Below, one piece after another: positions 37,451-50,068 of a stretch of 64,000 bases of DNA. Within the stretch, counting starts at the first letter, position 1, and every line of letters starts with the position of its first letter. The position numbers and the translations under genes are program-made. This DNA comes from Tetrahymena elliotti 4EA (lineage: Eukaryota > Ciliophora > Oligohymenophorea > Hymenostomatida > Tetrahymenidae): contig JH720324.1 of NCBI GenBank assembly GCA_000231825.2, positions 724,535 to 788,534 of the forward strand, given 5' to 3'. Below the pieces are notes generated by a model. The model was not told the origin of the DNA. It did not search any database and saw only the letters and a program-made list of their open reading frames with translations.

Positions 37451-39013
37451 TCATTTAACAACAACTAATTTTTTTGATTTTCTGATCAAAATATCACTTT
37501 TTGGAAAAATATTTCCATCAAATTTAAATGCTAGACTAAATAGATTTGGAAGATTTTTAATAGATTAAACAAGCTACTAATAAATAATTTTCTTAATTTA
37601 ATTTCTTTATTCGATTGAATAAGCAAAAGTATATGTTGTAATCTATACAAATAATACTATTGACAGTTCTTTTAGCTATTTGAGAGATTAAAATTAGTGA
37701 AAAAACTTTTGGAGAACTTGAATTGAGGTTGGTAAAATATTTAATCTTAAAAAATGAAGATGAGAAAGATTAGATATACCATCACCTAAACTAGAAAGTG
37801 TTTAATCATTCATTAAATCAAAAATTGATAGATCTAAAAATTAAAGCTAACTTGATTTATTTAAAAATTCACTCAAAAAATTGGTTTAAATTTGGTGAAA
37901 TTAAGGCTTTATTTTGAGTGATAATTTTTAAAGGTTGTTTATTTTAGCTAGAGAATTTGATATGAAATTGAAGCCTTTCTCTTACATTTTATTTTTATTT
38001 ATAGTTAAATTTAATGTTTTTAATCTTGTTAATCCTTCAAATAAATTTCCTTAAACAGGGCTAAATAAAGCGGCTTTTTAATTAATTGAAAGAGAGTCAA
38101 TTTCTAATACTAAATCCTAAAGATTTGAAAGACCAGAAAATATGTCACCTAAAATCTATGCAGATTCAGTATCTATTTCTTAACCTTATACAATAACATG
38201 AAATTTAATTAGATTATACAATTCTCTAGAGCATTGTTTAATTTAAAGCAATTGTTTTTTCTAAATTTTTGGTAGACCAATTACATTTAACTATAGCTTT
38301 TGAATAGATTTCACTTTAGATATTATTTAGAACATCAATACAGTATTATCATTATTTAATTACTATTCTTTTTCTATAATTAAAGAAAGTTCATCCAATT
38401 GTTTTAATTGAAGAAGAGATTCACCAAGCTTCACTAATGATTAATTATTTTCTTCAGTCTATTAAATTTTCAATTGAAGCTATTTCAAATTTTAAGCAAA
38501 ATTAATTATTTAAATAGCATTAACAATATCTGAGCCTTACTTATTTAAAATATTTTAACATTTAATACAAATTTTTTCAATAATTTTTTCATTTTAAAAT
38601 ATATTTTGTAATAAAAAGTTAAATTTATCATTTTCATTAGCCCATACTAAATCTATCTCTAACTCTTTTAAACTTTATTACTTATTAATAGATTATCCAA
38701 TTTATTAAAGCTATTTCTATTCTAATTTATTAATACCATCTAAACTTAAAACTAATTTTTAATAATTTGGAAATAAAACCTATAAATATTCAAAATATCT
38801 AATCTTAGAAATTTTGTCATATGAGACAGAAACATTCAATTTTTAAGTACACTATAATTATTGATAAAATAATTAAAAGTTTTGATCTTCATTAGTTTGT
38901 TCAATTATCTAATTTTTGCACTTTTAAAAATTTGATATGACTTTATCTTAACCAAAATAAATGAAGAAATCACTCTCTATTTAAATAATTATCTTTTTTA
39001 TATCTTCTTCCAT
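37451..39013 (-). CDS. LRR protein, intronless
   Basis: A single open frame from ATG 39013 to TGA 37453-37451 encodes 520 residues, read with many TAA/TAG Gln codons. Leucine-rich segments recur along its length: QNLKQLQLKI, LLQLKQLDELSLII, IQKLQLNVIG, LSNLQDLVLEI, LTRLKTLNLTI, SLKQLKELSIVL. These are ribonuclease-inhibitor-like strands with poorly kept asparagines. Unlike the other LRR genes here it has no introns, which could reflect a retroposed or intron-stripped ancestor. It faces the LRR gene at 36 kb tail to tail with 254 bp between the stops. No signal peptide or membrane segment is seen. Confidence 0.75.
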
Positions 39014-39562
39014 TTTTTTTATTATTTTTCCTTTTTATGTAAAGCTTAAAAAGTATTAAAAATAATAAATAAGTAACTTATTATCTATTTTGATTCTTTT
39101 AATTAAAAAAATTAAATTTTAAACATATAAAAGAGGAATTTTTTATAAACATTAATTAAATTTTTTTTCTAATTGTGCAAAAACTAATTTTAAAACAGAT
39201 TTTCATGCATAATTAATTCATTTTACTTAAAACATTTTCTTTTTTATATCTTCTTTTATTTTTTATTTTGTATATCATCTATTTAAAGCTAAGAGTGATA
39301 AGAATTATTTTTTTAAAAACAAATAAAAATTTATAGTGATGAATTAATTCTATTTTTAAATAAATAATAGATAAACAAAGGTTAAAGTTTGTATTTAAAT
39401 ATTTAAGATTAATTTACTAAAATATTAAAATAAATTATTAATATTGTTATGGTTCTTCCATCTTGTTTCAAATATTTAAATTCTGAATAAATAAAGTATG
39501 AACGAAGATAGTGAAGATCTTTACTTAATAAATATTATCTAAATTAAATTAAACAAGATATT
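39014..39562. other. Divergent intergenic region
   Basis: About 550 bp separate the minus-strand LRR gene from the plus-strand membrane protein gene. An ATG at 39498 opens a short frame that meets TGA and does not splice in frame to the next exon, so I left it out. No defined motif is seen. Confidence 0.45.
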
Positions 39563-40682
39563 ATGGACAACAATAAAGTTTTTAAATTTAAAAATTAGAA
39601 GTAAATTAATGATCAAACTAGAATTTCAGGTGCTTACGAATTGATATATATTTATTGATATTTAAAGTTAATTAGAATAGAAGAAAGATATATCCTTTCA
39701 TTTAAATAGTAAAATGAGGAAGCAATTAGAAAATCAAGGAAAAACTATTAAAGTTAAAGTTAATTTTTTAGGGAAGATTATGTGTTGTGCTCTTACAATA
39801 TGGAGTAATCTAACTTTTGTTTTGTTATGCTTATTTTTCATCAACTTTTAAAGAGATATCCCTCTAATAATTAATATAAATCTTCACATCAATGGATTAT
39901 TTAATTTATGTGAAGCTACTGGCATAACTTGTGATCAATACACTTTAAATTCAATGGCAATTAAATCTTTGTTTAATGCTTTCTTGATCCTCACTTTTTG
40001 GGTATAGCATGTCTTGATGGCAAAACTTTCATTTAAATTGAAAGTCTCCTAAATTTTTCCAGAATATCTTATAATAGAGAGACCTATGTACAATTTAGCT
40101 TCCCAGCTTATATACATAATATCTTTTAGTTTATGGTAACCAATTGATTTGGTATTTTTCAATTTCTCAGAAGAAAATTATTTGACAGATATTATAGCTT
40201 TTATAGGTGTTCTTATCTTGTTAAAAAGTGTATTTGACCTTAATGATGTAGCTGATTTAAGTGGAATTGGATTCATGAAAAAAGTAATTTCAAGTAAAGA
40301 AATACAATTTAATTAAAAGTATTTACCTCCAGATAACTCAGAAGCTATAAAAGTATCTAGAATCTACAAAATGTGTAGACATCCTATGTAATTTGGAATG
40401 TGTTTACTTATTTTATTTGGTGGAAAAATTTGGAGTGTAAGTAGAGTCATTTACGCTTTAGGATTAATTGTCGGAATAAATATTGGTATTTCATATGAAG
40501 AATCCAGATTGGAGAATCTATATGACTCATATAAGAAATATAAATAAGAAGTTACCTTTAGATTGATTCCTAATATATTTAATTTATTTCAAAGTAGTAA
40601 CAATAGAACAGAATAATCTGAAAATTTTTAGAACTAAAAATAGTAACCAATTGAAGAAAGAGAGCTAGATAAAAATAAATGA
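39563..40682 (+). CDS. NnrU/nurim-like (isoprenylcysteine methyltransferase-fold) membrane protein
   Basis: Exon 39563-39629 and exon 39676-40682 are separated by a 46-nt GTGCTT..ATTAG intron and give 357 residues. Six or so hydrophobic segments begin at about residue 50. Near the C-terminus VSRIYKMCRHPMQFGMCLLI (about 250-270) and SYEESRLENLYDSYKKY (about 296) match the R-HP and EE-L...Y..Y signature of the NnrU, MddA and nurim family, part of the ICMT/PEMT-like methyltransferase superfamily. Those enzymes use S-adenosylmethionine on small thiols or membrane substrates; nurim itself sits in the inner nuclear membrane. Which applies here cannot be told. The charged Gln-rich tail after residue 330 is an extension. 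Confidence 0.75.
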
Positions 40683-42251
40683 ATTTATTACAAAATCAAA
40701 AAATCTGTCTTTATTGTTTGTTAAATCAAATCAAAACCAGTTTTTTTAATAATAAATTTATTTTAAATATCCTCATAATTTAAATCAATTTTTTAATTAA
40801 TTTTAAAAGCAAAAAATGTAATTATAACAGACAAGTATTTACTGATTAAAATAAGTTAATGATATATGTTTAAATCAAAATAAATATTTGTGATTTCTAA
40901 TTATAGAATGTTGTTTTAATAATATATTTATCCGTATAGCTGCTATTTAAAATACTTGTATTTAGTTTCTGATTTTAATTTTTAGATAGTAATATTATTC
41001 TTTGTAGTTGCGTTAAGAAGGGCAGAATTCTTTATTGACAAAAGCTAGTAAATTTAATTCAAAGAATAGTATTATTGTGGTTTTAATTGGATTAAGCTAA
41101 ATTAATTGACAGGTACAAAACAATTTTTTTATATAAATAAGGTATTTTGATTATTTTTGTTTAAAGCTTTAACACCGTTGGGTTTAAACAATAGAAGTTA
41201 ACATTCTTATAATTAAATTTTTCAAAACAGTTTTTCATTTTTCCTGAAAAAAAATGATAAAACAAATAAAATTTAAATTTTTAGTATTTATATATTCTAT
41301 TTCTTAATAAAAGACTGAAAGATCTTAGGTAAATATTGGCTTTAATGATTAATTAGTTAATTGTTTAAATAATAATGTATTTAAAAGTTCAATTTGTAAT
41401 TAAATTAGTAAATATTAATGATTGAGTTGCATTAAAAATACTATCTAATTTTTAAATCTTTTGATTTTATACAAATAAAAAGTATTTATTGTTTCAAAAT
41501 AGCTAATCATTAGAAGTAGAACCAATATTTCTTAAGCAATGAACAGTAGTTATTTTAGCCATTTTGTCATTGCTATATTAAAAATTTTGAAGTTTAAACT
41601 AATTAATGTCAAAATTTATATAAAATGTTAATGCAAGCAATAATATCACTATAACTAAGATAAGGATTCAAAGTAAATAGTTTTGTTAAAAATGGAAACT
41701 TATACCTAGAAAATTGGAATTTAGGGTTTGAAAATGAAATGGAAGTAAATTTTAAACAATATCTGAAAGGAGAAAAAGTAAATTTTTATATTAAAATTAA
41801 TGAAATTTAAATAAGTGGTTAAAATTAAATAAAATATGATATTAACTATTATAAAAGATAGTTTTTATGGGTTAAAAGTAGAGAGAAGTAAACATCATTC
41901 ACAAGTGTGCATTTATTTTTGATGTAACAATAATATGTTTGCAAAAAAAAGATAGTCTTTTAATAAATTTAAAAAAGAAATTAATCAAAAATAATAGGTC
42001 TATAGCTAGTTTCTTTGTCAGACTAATCAATTAATTTCTTGATTTTAATAAATTTCTTTATTAGTTAATCAATTTACCACTAATAAAACACTGACAGGAA
42101 TTGCCTAGGGAAAAACGAATAGATTAAATTGCTTAGTAATTTGCAAAAAAGAAGATTATAAATTCGACAATTAATTTAAGCAAAGAGTAAAAAAAATAAT
42201 ATAGAACTTAGAATACTTTTTTAGTTTCAAACTCTCACTAAATTTAGCAAG
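40683..42251. other. Intergenic or 5' extension of the TBC gene
   Basis: The first kilobase shows nothing. From ATG 41625 the frame of the downstream TBC gene is open without TGA, beginning with MLMQAIISLQ and a stretch GNLYLENWNLGFENEMEVNF that looks possibly coding; the rest is Gln-rich and unconvincing. Confidence 0.4.
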
Positions 42252-44577
42252 ATGCTCTAAAAGTTAAGAAATAGAATTTTTGGCGATGAGAATATAAATC
42301 ATAACCATAGCCAAAGCAGCAGCCAAGATTCTTAAAAGGATAAGGCTTCTCCTTAATCCAATAAAAGTAGTTAATCATCATAATAGAAAGCAAATAATAC
42401 CAAGGGTGTTTTGGAAGAATAAACTGGAGCTGCAAATGATAGGCTGCCTTCTAAAATTCATCCAAAATTAAAATATAAACACTCTCTTAAAGTAGAAGAT
42501 TCTCTTGATAAAATTAATATTCATCGAGTTTACAACAAAAAAGAGGATTTTACTCCAATTGGCTAAAGCATTACAAATAATTAATATTAATGTCATTAAG
42601 AATAAGAAGATTAGATTTTCACTCAATTTGGAAAAATGCTGAATGAAAACATCATAGATTATAGAACACTCAAAACTAAATCATGGAAAGGAATTCCTGC
42701 AGGTATTTTTATCAATAAATTTATTTAGAATTTAAGTTCTTTTTTGGTTAATGTTAAGTTAAACCATTATTACCTACTATTACATAAGGAATAAATAGCT
42801 TACAAAAATTATAAAATTTATGGTTAATCCATGTTATTTATTTCAATTTTATACTTAAAAGTTTATAGAGGAGTAGTCTGGAAGATTATCCTTGATTATA
42901 TGCCACCAAATAGGGAATTAGCTGAAGAATAAATGAATAAAATGAGAAATGAATACCACTCCTATGTTTAAAGCTATTTTGAGAATGAGAGAGTAAGACA
43001 AAATTTTTCTAAAACAGAACTTAATATGATCAAAGTTGTTGATACAGATGTACCTAGAACTCAGCCTCTTTATGAAATATACAAAGCACCTGTTATCTAA
43101 AATATGTTAAAAAGAATTCTAGTTGTATGGGGTTTGAGGTAATTAATTAAAATTTAGTTTTTAATTGATCTTGAAAAATCCATTAATGATACCACATTAA
43201 TTCCGTTTAATTCATAATTTTATTTGTTTGAACTATTCGCATTCTGTGTGAATAACAATTCAAATCATTCAGAATTACTCAATCTTAAATCAATCAATTG
43301 ATCAATCACACATTTTTTTTTGTTTTTGTTTACAAAACAGATAAATTCAATAAACCTAAATACCAAACACCTCTAATTTCTAACTTATTAGAAACTTTTC
43401 TTCAAACGCTAGTTATTAAGTTTTAAATTTAAGTGTATATTAATTATACTTTTAAATATGCAAATATTTAATAAACAACTCCAGTGTTTTATTTAGCTAG
43501 AAAAAAGCCTTAAATATTGATTACTTATTTTCTAATTCACAAATTAAATAACCATAAAAAAAATATAAACATCTTCAATAAGAATAATTTGATTATAAAA
43601 TTATATTTTCATAATATATTTTAAAAATCAAGACATTTTTTTAAATCATTTATGTTGATTTCAATTATTTTTTCTCTCATAGAATTTTTAATATTTAATT
43701 TTATAAACACTCATTTCATTTTAGAAATAATAAATAAAATATCTATCTAAAAAAACCTGAAAGTAATTCTTAAAAATTAAAAATTTTTTAAGTTTTATTC
43801 TTAATGAAAAATTGAATAGAATTTTGTTAATGGATAAAAGAAATTAGAAGAGTATTTTTCTGCATGTTTTTAGAATTAATAAAATTAAATAAATATTTTA
43901 ATTTAAACCAAAAAAATATTTTAAATAGACATCCTGCTTGTGGATATGTGCAAGGAATCAACGAGATAGCAACTCCATTTATTTTAGTTTTTTTAAGCTA
44001 ATATATACAACTTGACTCAAAGTAGAATTATCCTATTCCAATTGGACTTGAAAATATTAGTGAATAAACTATGTAGGAAATAGAAGCAGATACTTATTGG
44101 TGCATGGCTAAGATTCTTGATAAAATTTAGGATAATTATACAAATGGATAACCTGGTATTAAAAGAAGCTTAGATAAAATTGGATAAATAGTGCAAAAGA
44201 TAGATCCAGCTCTAGCAAATCACTTTAAAAATGAGAAAGTAGAATATGTTTAATTTTCTTTTAGATGGATTTTGTGCTTACTAATCAGAGAATTTCCAAT
44301 TTAATAAGTTTTCAGAATATTTGATACTTATTTGGCAGACGATAAAGGCTTCGCAGTTCTTCATGTTTATATGTGTGCAGCACTCATTCTGAAATACTCT
44401 AAAAAAATCTAAAAAATGAAATTCAATGACATAATTCTTTTCTTTTAGAATCTTCCAACCTAAAATTGGAGTGATGAAGATATTGAAATGCTACTAGCTG
44501 AAGCTTTTGTCTATATGAGTCTTTTTGAGCAAACATAAGGACATATCAAACCAACTGTCAACTTCAGCTGGCATTGA
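42252..44577 (+). CDS. TBC-domain Rab GTPase-activating protein, TBC1D22-like
   Basis: Exons 42252-42702, 42862-43138 and 43929-44577 sum to 1377 nt, 458 residues. After a 140-residue Ser/Gln/Asn-rich N-terminus the TBC domain starts with SWKGIP and RGVVWKIILDYMP. The arginine finger is in VVDTDVPRT (about 213), the glutamine finger in RHPACGYVQGINE (about 249). EADTYWCMAKILDKIQDNYT, QFSFRWILCLLIREFP, TYLADDKGFAVLHVYMCAA, QNLPT and LLAEAFVY are hallmarks of the TBC1D22 subfamily. Such proteins switch off Rabs by speeding GTP hydrolysis, typically at Golgi membranes. Intron 2 is about 790 nt, far longer than others here. The start could lie upstream at 41625. Confidence 0.92.
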
Positions 44578-45464
44578 ATTCAGCTAAATAAATTTTTAAA
44601 CTATCTAATATTAATCAATAAATTTTGAAGCACCTTATAATAATATCCAAAACACACACCATGAATTACCAACAAAAACCAAAAAATTAATAAATAAAAT
44701 TTAATATTTTGATAAATAATTATAATTTTCAATCAACAATCAAACAAATATATAAAGTCATTTCTGTAAAAATAAAATGAATATTTATAATAAATTTATA
44801 AATACAAACTAACAAAAGAATAAGTCCGCAGCAAAGAAATTCATAGTATTAGAGAATATTTAATACAAGATTCTATCATTTGAGATTAAACACATTAAAA
44901 TATATATCACTTATTCCTAAATAAATAAATCAACCATATTATTCATGAATACTTAAAAAAGATCAAAAACAAAGAAACAAACTAATTTATACTATTTAAT
45001 TTAATTATTATAGATGCAACATATCTTGAATATATCTTGAATGTTTATCTTTTTTGTTTTATTTTTTTTATTGTCATTTTCTAGTCATAAATTATTAACT
45101 TTCAAGCATATTTATATAATTTTAGCTCTCATATACCACTATCTATCTATTTTTATAAAGTACTCTAAAAAATTAAATAAAAATAAATGTCTTTCCTAAA
45201 ATCTTGAATTTGATTAGAAAAAATAGATGCTTGTCTCCTAGAATTTTATTTTTTTAATGATTATTAGATTGTTGTAGAAACAAATTAATAAACTATAATT
45301 AAAAAATTGATGGAGATGCATAATATAGATAAATAAATATAAGATATATATATCTTTAAACAGTTTATAGGATTTCAGATAAGAAAAGGATATCTTCATA
45401 ATTAAATTAATCAAATAAATTCTGATATTAAGTAAATAACATAAAAAAAATAAACCAAATCAAA
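44578..45464. other. Intergenic, nothing recognised
   Basis: About 0.9 kb of A/T-rich sequence between two plus-strand genes. Confidence 0.5.
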
Positions 45465-48158
45465 ATGTATAGATAAAGAAGATTAAAACCTTAAGACTTT
45501 TAACTTATTTCAAATGAAGTACCTGCGACTTTAGATAATGTCTAATATAGATGCCAAATCATAAATAACATCCTCAGTATAAACTTATCTCAAACTTTTA
45601 TTAGTCAATCTATCAATGAGTTCTCTGAGACTGTTTACTTTTTCCCCATTTAGGATGGTGTTTGTTTAGAATCCTTCGAAGCAAAATATGACGAAAAGAC
45701 AATCAAAGGTATCGTAAAGGATAAAAGTGAAGCAAAAAAGGAATATTAAGATAACAAAGATCAAGGAAATTTTGTTTCATATGCTCAGACCTCAACAATA
45801 AAAGACTAAGAATACTGTGAAATACAATTAGGTAATCTCCCCCCAAATAAACAAGTAGAAATAAATCTAGTTTTTAGTTAGCAACTTGCAAGCATTTTAA
45901 ATAAGTACTATTTGGCTAGTATTCCTTTGATTTATTGTGAAGATGAAATTTCAGCTAAACTAGGTAAAAATGTTTTAACACTTGATTTGTTTTGCACTGG
46001 AAAAATCAATTACGCTGAAGCAAGAGGATATCCTGTAGAAAAAATAGCTATTGATGATAACACTGCTAGATTCAATTTGAGTCAAGCCTTTTTACAAAAG
46101 GATGTTGATTTCTAGCTCTTATTCTCCTACGAAGGCATGTTTGAGCCTTAAGTCATTCTAGGTTCAAGTAAAATTTTCAATGAAGACTCAGTTAAAAGTG
46201 CTATCCTTCCTGTAAGTCAGTCTGTTATGGTTTCATTTATTCCTAACTTCAATGAATAAATCACATAAGAAATAGATGACAGTATAAGGGCAGCAATAAA
46301 CAATGGAGATGACATTTTTAGTGATGAATTTTAGTAAAAATTAAATTAAGAATTAGTTGATCATTTAAATTCTTCAAGAAGTGAGTTTCTTTTCCTTTTA
46401 GATAGAAGTGGATCTATGAGTGGAGCACCCATAACTAAAGCTTGCTAAGCTCTAACTTTATTCTTAAAAAGTCTTCCTTAGGATAGTTACTTTAATGTAA
46501 TTAGCTTTGGTACTAGATTTGAAACACTATATCCAAAATCAATAAAATATGAAAGTCAAAGTCTTGAAGAATCTATTTAAAAAATCAATAAATACTCTGC
46601 AAACTTAGGTGGAACTGAAATTTATGATCCCTTATAGACAATATTTTAGTAATAAAAAATCTAAGGATACAATAGATAAATATTCTTACTGACTGATGGG
46701 TAAGTCAGTTCACCTTAATAGGTAGTCAATCTTATTAAGAAAAATAATAAGTTCAGTAGAGTTCATTCTATTGGTTTTGGCTCAGGAGCTGATAAATACT
46801 TAATAAATTAGAGTGCATTTGCTGGAAAAGGTATCTCAAAAATAGTAGACCTCAATTGTGATTTATCTGAAATCATTATTGACATGCTTACTTTATGCAT
46901 AACTCCCACATTTGACGACTTCAATATTACTTATGATAAATCTGTTTTTGATTGCACTTATCCTTCAAGCGTCAATTTCCCTTGTGTTTTTAAAGATGAA
47001 ATAATCAGCATTCATTTCTTCTTTAAGGCTCTTACAAATCTTTAAAGTTTAACTGAAGAGTAAAAAAAGATATCTATTGAATATTATGACTCTCATAAAA
47101 AACAAAAAGTTTAAAAGGAGATTAAATTAGAAATGTAAGACTGCTTTACTTGCAACCCTCAATTATAATAGTCTGTATTTAAAATTGGAAAACAATTATA
47201 TTTGAATGAAAATCTCTCCTTAGAAATAAATAATAATAATTATTAATTAATATAATAAGCAATAGACTACCAACTTCTTACAAAAAAAACTGCTTTGATT
47301 TGTGTTATTGCAACTCTTAATGATGAAGAAAAAATAATGTATCAAAATGTTTTAAACAATAAAGTCTATAAAAACTCTTTAGTAAGTGAGGAGGGTGATA
47401 TCAAGTTTGGCGAGTAAATCTCTAAAAGATTGACTAGCACAACTTTAAAAGCTCCAAATTTACCATAAACTTCAATAAAAAAGCAGGCTGGTTTGAAATG
47501 TATGCCATAAATGAAAATGATGGATACAAATGAAAAAAAGAAGAAACTAAATAGAAAAAAATAGGAGTATAATACTTCATCAACTATTAAATAAGCTAAA
47601 CTATAGAATTTTGAAAGTGAGAGTGATGAAAATGAAAATGAAGATGAAGATGAATCTTATTTGAATTAAAAACTTTGCTCTAAAATGGAAGATGAGAATA
47701 CTAAAGCTTCCTTTTATGATGTTTAAAATAGTACTGAATTAAAAGAATCAAAAAAAGAAAAAAATAAAGATAAATGTAAGGAGGAGGTAGTTTAGAGGAG
47801 ATCAACAAATACCATAAATGAAAAGCCTTAAATTTAAATTTCATAGTCTGAATTAAAACTAGATGATTTACTCAATTTAGTTAATTCTGAAGGAATCTGG
47901 ACATATAATGAATATTTGATTTCTTAATTAACTCAAATAGATTCTACCACTGTCAATCAACTTATATCTTAATTTGCTACTAGTGATGCCTTTATGACCT
48001 TATTGATATTAGTAATACTTGAGGTTAAATATAGTTAGTAAAGATCTAAATGGACACTCATTTCTAAAAAATCACTAAGCTATGTAAAATCTAAAATAAA
48101 TGAAGGAGGAAACTTTAACTTATTAAAATAAAATATTTAATAATTTGTTTAAAATTGA
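45465..48158 (+). CDS. VIT and von Willebrand A domain protein
   Basis: A single exon encodes 897 residues. An N-terminal VIT domain (about 10-140) shows SQTFISQSINEFSETVYFFP, GVCLESFEAKYDEKTIKGIV and EAKKEYQDNKDQGNFVSYA. The vWA domain (about 305-480) has the MIDAS loop FLLDRSGSMSG, then GGTEIYDPL and FLLTDGQVSSP, so metal-ion binding residues are in place. An acidic run (about 718-730) and a basic Lys/Glu-rich stretch precede a C-terminal region reading LLNLVNSEGIWTYN and QFATSDAFMTLLILVILE, like the tail of PARP4/ITIH-type VIT-vWA proteins. There is no signal peptide, so it is probably cytosolic and not an inter-alpha-inhibitor chain. Function unknown. Confidence 0.9.
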
Positions 48159-48426
48159 TATGTCTTTTACTAATACTTATTCTTTATTCATGTAAACAAT
48201 TTTTCCAAAAAATGTGATTATTATATCTTCTTCAAATATAAACATTAACTGTGTTTCTTAAATGTTAGTAATCTACAAAGTAAAATAATCTATTAATATA
48301 ATAATTTACTGTATTTAATGTTCTTAATATTGCTTTAATTTATATTTTAAATTTGATACTTTTTTAACAGCAAGAAATAAAAGATTTATTGAGAAAATTT
48401 TATATAATATTTAATACAAATTAAAA

Positions 48427-49177
48427 ATGAATAATTTAAAATAAAAATTGTAAAATATTTAGTCTTTGGACTATGGATTAAAGATCACACCATAATATAT
48501 CTAAAAGCTTAAGTATTCTGAGCGAAATAAATAAGAAGTTGAGTATTTTTAACCAGGTATCTATCTAATAAATCTAAAAGAAGAACTTTTTTAGAATGAT
48601 TTGTAAAATTAAATAGAAAATAAATAGTTAAAAGCTTGCGACCAAATAGATAAAATCATAATTTCTTCTAATATTTAAGATCAGTAAACTAAAAATATTT
48701 CTTTGAAGATAATAAATAAAAACAGCAAAATTGTAAAATTTTTCATTCAAATTAATTATCTGAACTATATAAATAATTTTGGTAGTGCTTTACTTTATTT
48801 TTAATAAAAAGAATACAAAAACTTTTTATTAAAATTATTAATTTGATTTCGTTTGAGTGACAGTAGATTACATTAATAAATTTATTCATTATTGTCATTC
48901 TATTACTTTAATTTTAGGTGTTAAACACCAATTTATCATTTGCTATTTTGATGTTTTTTAAAGGTAAAGATATAAAAATATCTTTAACAAATTACAATTC
49001 TATGAAATAGGCGAACGCAAGTTAAATATTAAAAATAATATTCCAAATAACAGAGGGTTTTTAAAAATCTCAAATAAAATGAAATTAAAGTAATAGATAG
49101 AAAAAATGTTTGCTTATCCAAAAAAAAAATGTAGAGTAAATTTTGTAAATACAATATAAATAATAAGCAAAGTATGA
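48427..49177 (+). CDS. Candidate two-exon gene, unknown protein
   Basis: Exon 1 (48427-48781) and exon 2 (48918-49177) join across a GTAGTG..TTTAG intron to a clean 204-residue frame. The predicted protein begins MNNLKQKLQNIQSLDYGLKI, continues EVEYFQPGIYLINLKEELF, and exon 2 includes LQFYEIGERKLNIKNNI and a basic end. It lies 269 bp after the VIT-vWA gene on the same strand. There is no recognised domain, signal peptide or membrane span. The in-frame join and non-random composition support it, but the length is within reach of chance. Confidence 0.42.
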
Positions 49178-50068
49178 AACCTAATTTTACAAAAGCGATA
49201 AAAGTGATGATGTAAAATAATAAATAATTTGTTAAGAATTAAAAGAAAAAAATTATTTTAAAAACAGCTCATAATCAAACTGAACTGAATAATTTGTTAT
49301 AAAATAAATAGAATAATAAAGATACTTTCTAAATATATTTCTTCTTTTTTTAAAAGAAGGTAAAATTTTTCTAGACAAAGTTAATGATTTCAAAGATTTG
49401 TTTCAAAGCTGGATAAAATTATCTTTCTTGATTGACAACTTTAGTTTTTCACTTGATTTAAAAACCTAACAGAAGATTTAACTTGAAGTTAATATTAGAA
49501 ATTTTTTAAATTTAATTAAATAAAATAACTTAATCTAAATAAAATAGTCTGTATTACTTTATATTCACTTGAAAAAAAAACTATTTTTTAATTTAAACAA
49601 AAAATAAAATTCTTTTATTTTATTTCATTTAAAAAATAAACAAAAAAACTCTCTAAATCATTCAATTTCAGAAAAATTAAGATGAATCAAGATATACTTC
49701 AAAGATAGAGTGCTTAAATTAATCTAAACAAGATAATCCACTCAATAAGCTATGCTTGGTCAATTTAAAAATTGTAATTTGTTTGCATTATCTTAGAATT
49801 TGTTAAAAAAACAATTACGCGCTTAAGCCATTATCTTTTATATTTTCTAAAATAGGTTACTTTTAATAAATTATGTAAATCAAATAAATTTATTTATCTT
49901 TTAACAAAATTTTTGATTACTTCTGAAATAATAATAATAAGAAATCCTTCTAATGAAAAATCTATATTGTAATGGGTTTTCTTTTGATAAAAGTGCTGGA
50001 GTCTCTCTTAAATTAAAAAAATTCAATCAACCTTTTATAATATTTAATTATCTTAAATTTGTTAAAAA
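49178..50068. other. Intergenic with a possible coding relic
   Basis: At about 49355-49680 an open frame without ATG reads EGKIFLDKVNDFKDLFQSWI then FSLDLKTQQKIQLEVNIRNF, possibly a lost exon of the preceding gene. I could not find splice sites that connect it in frame. The rest shows nothing. Confidence 0.35.
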
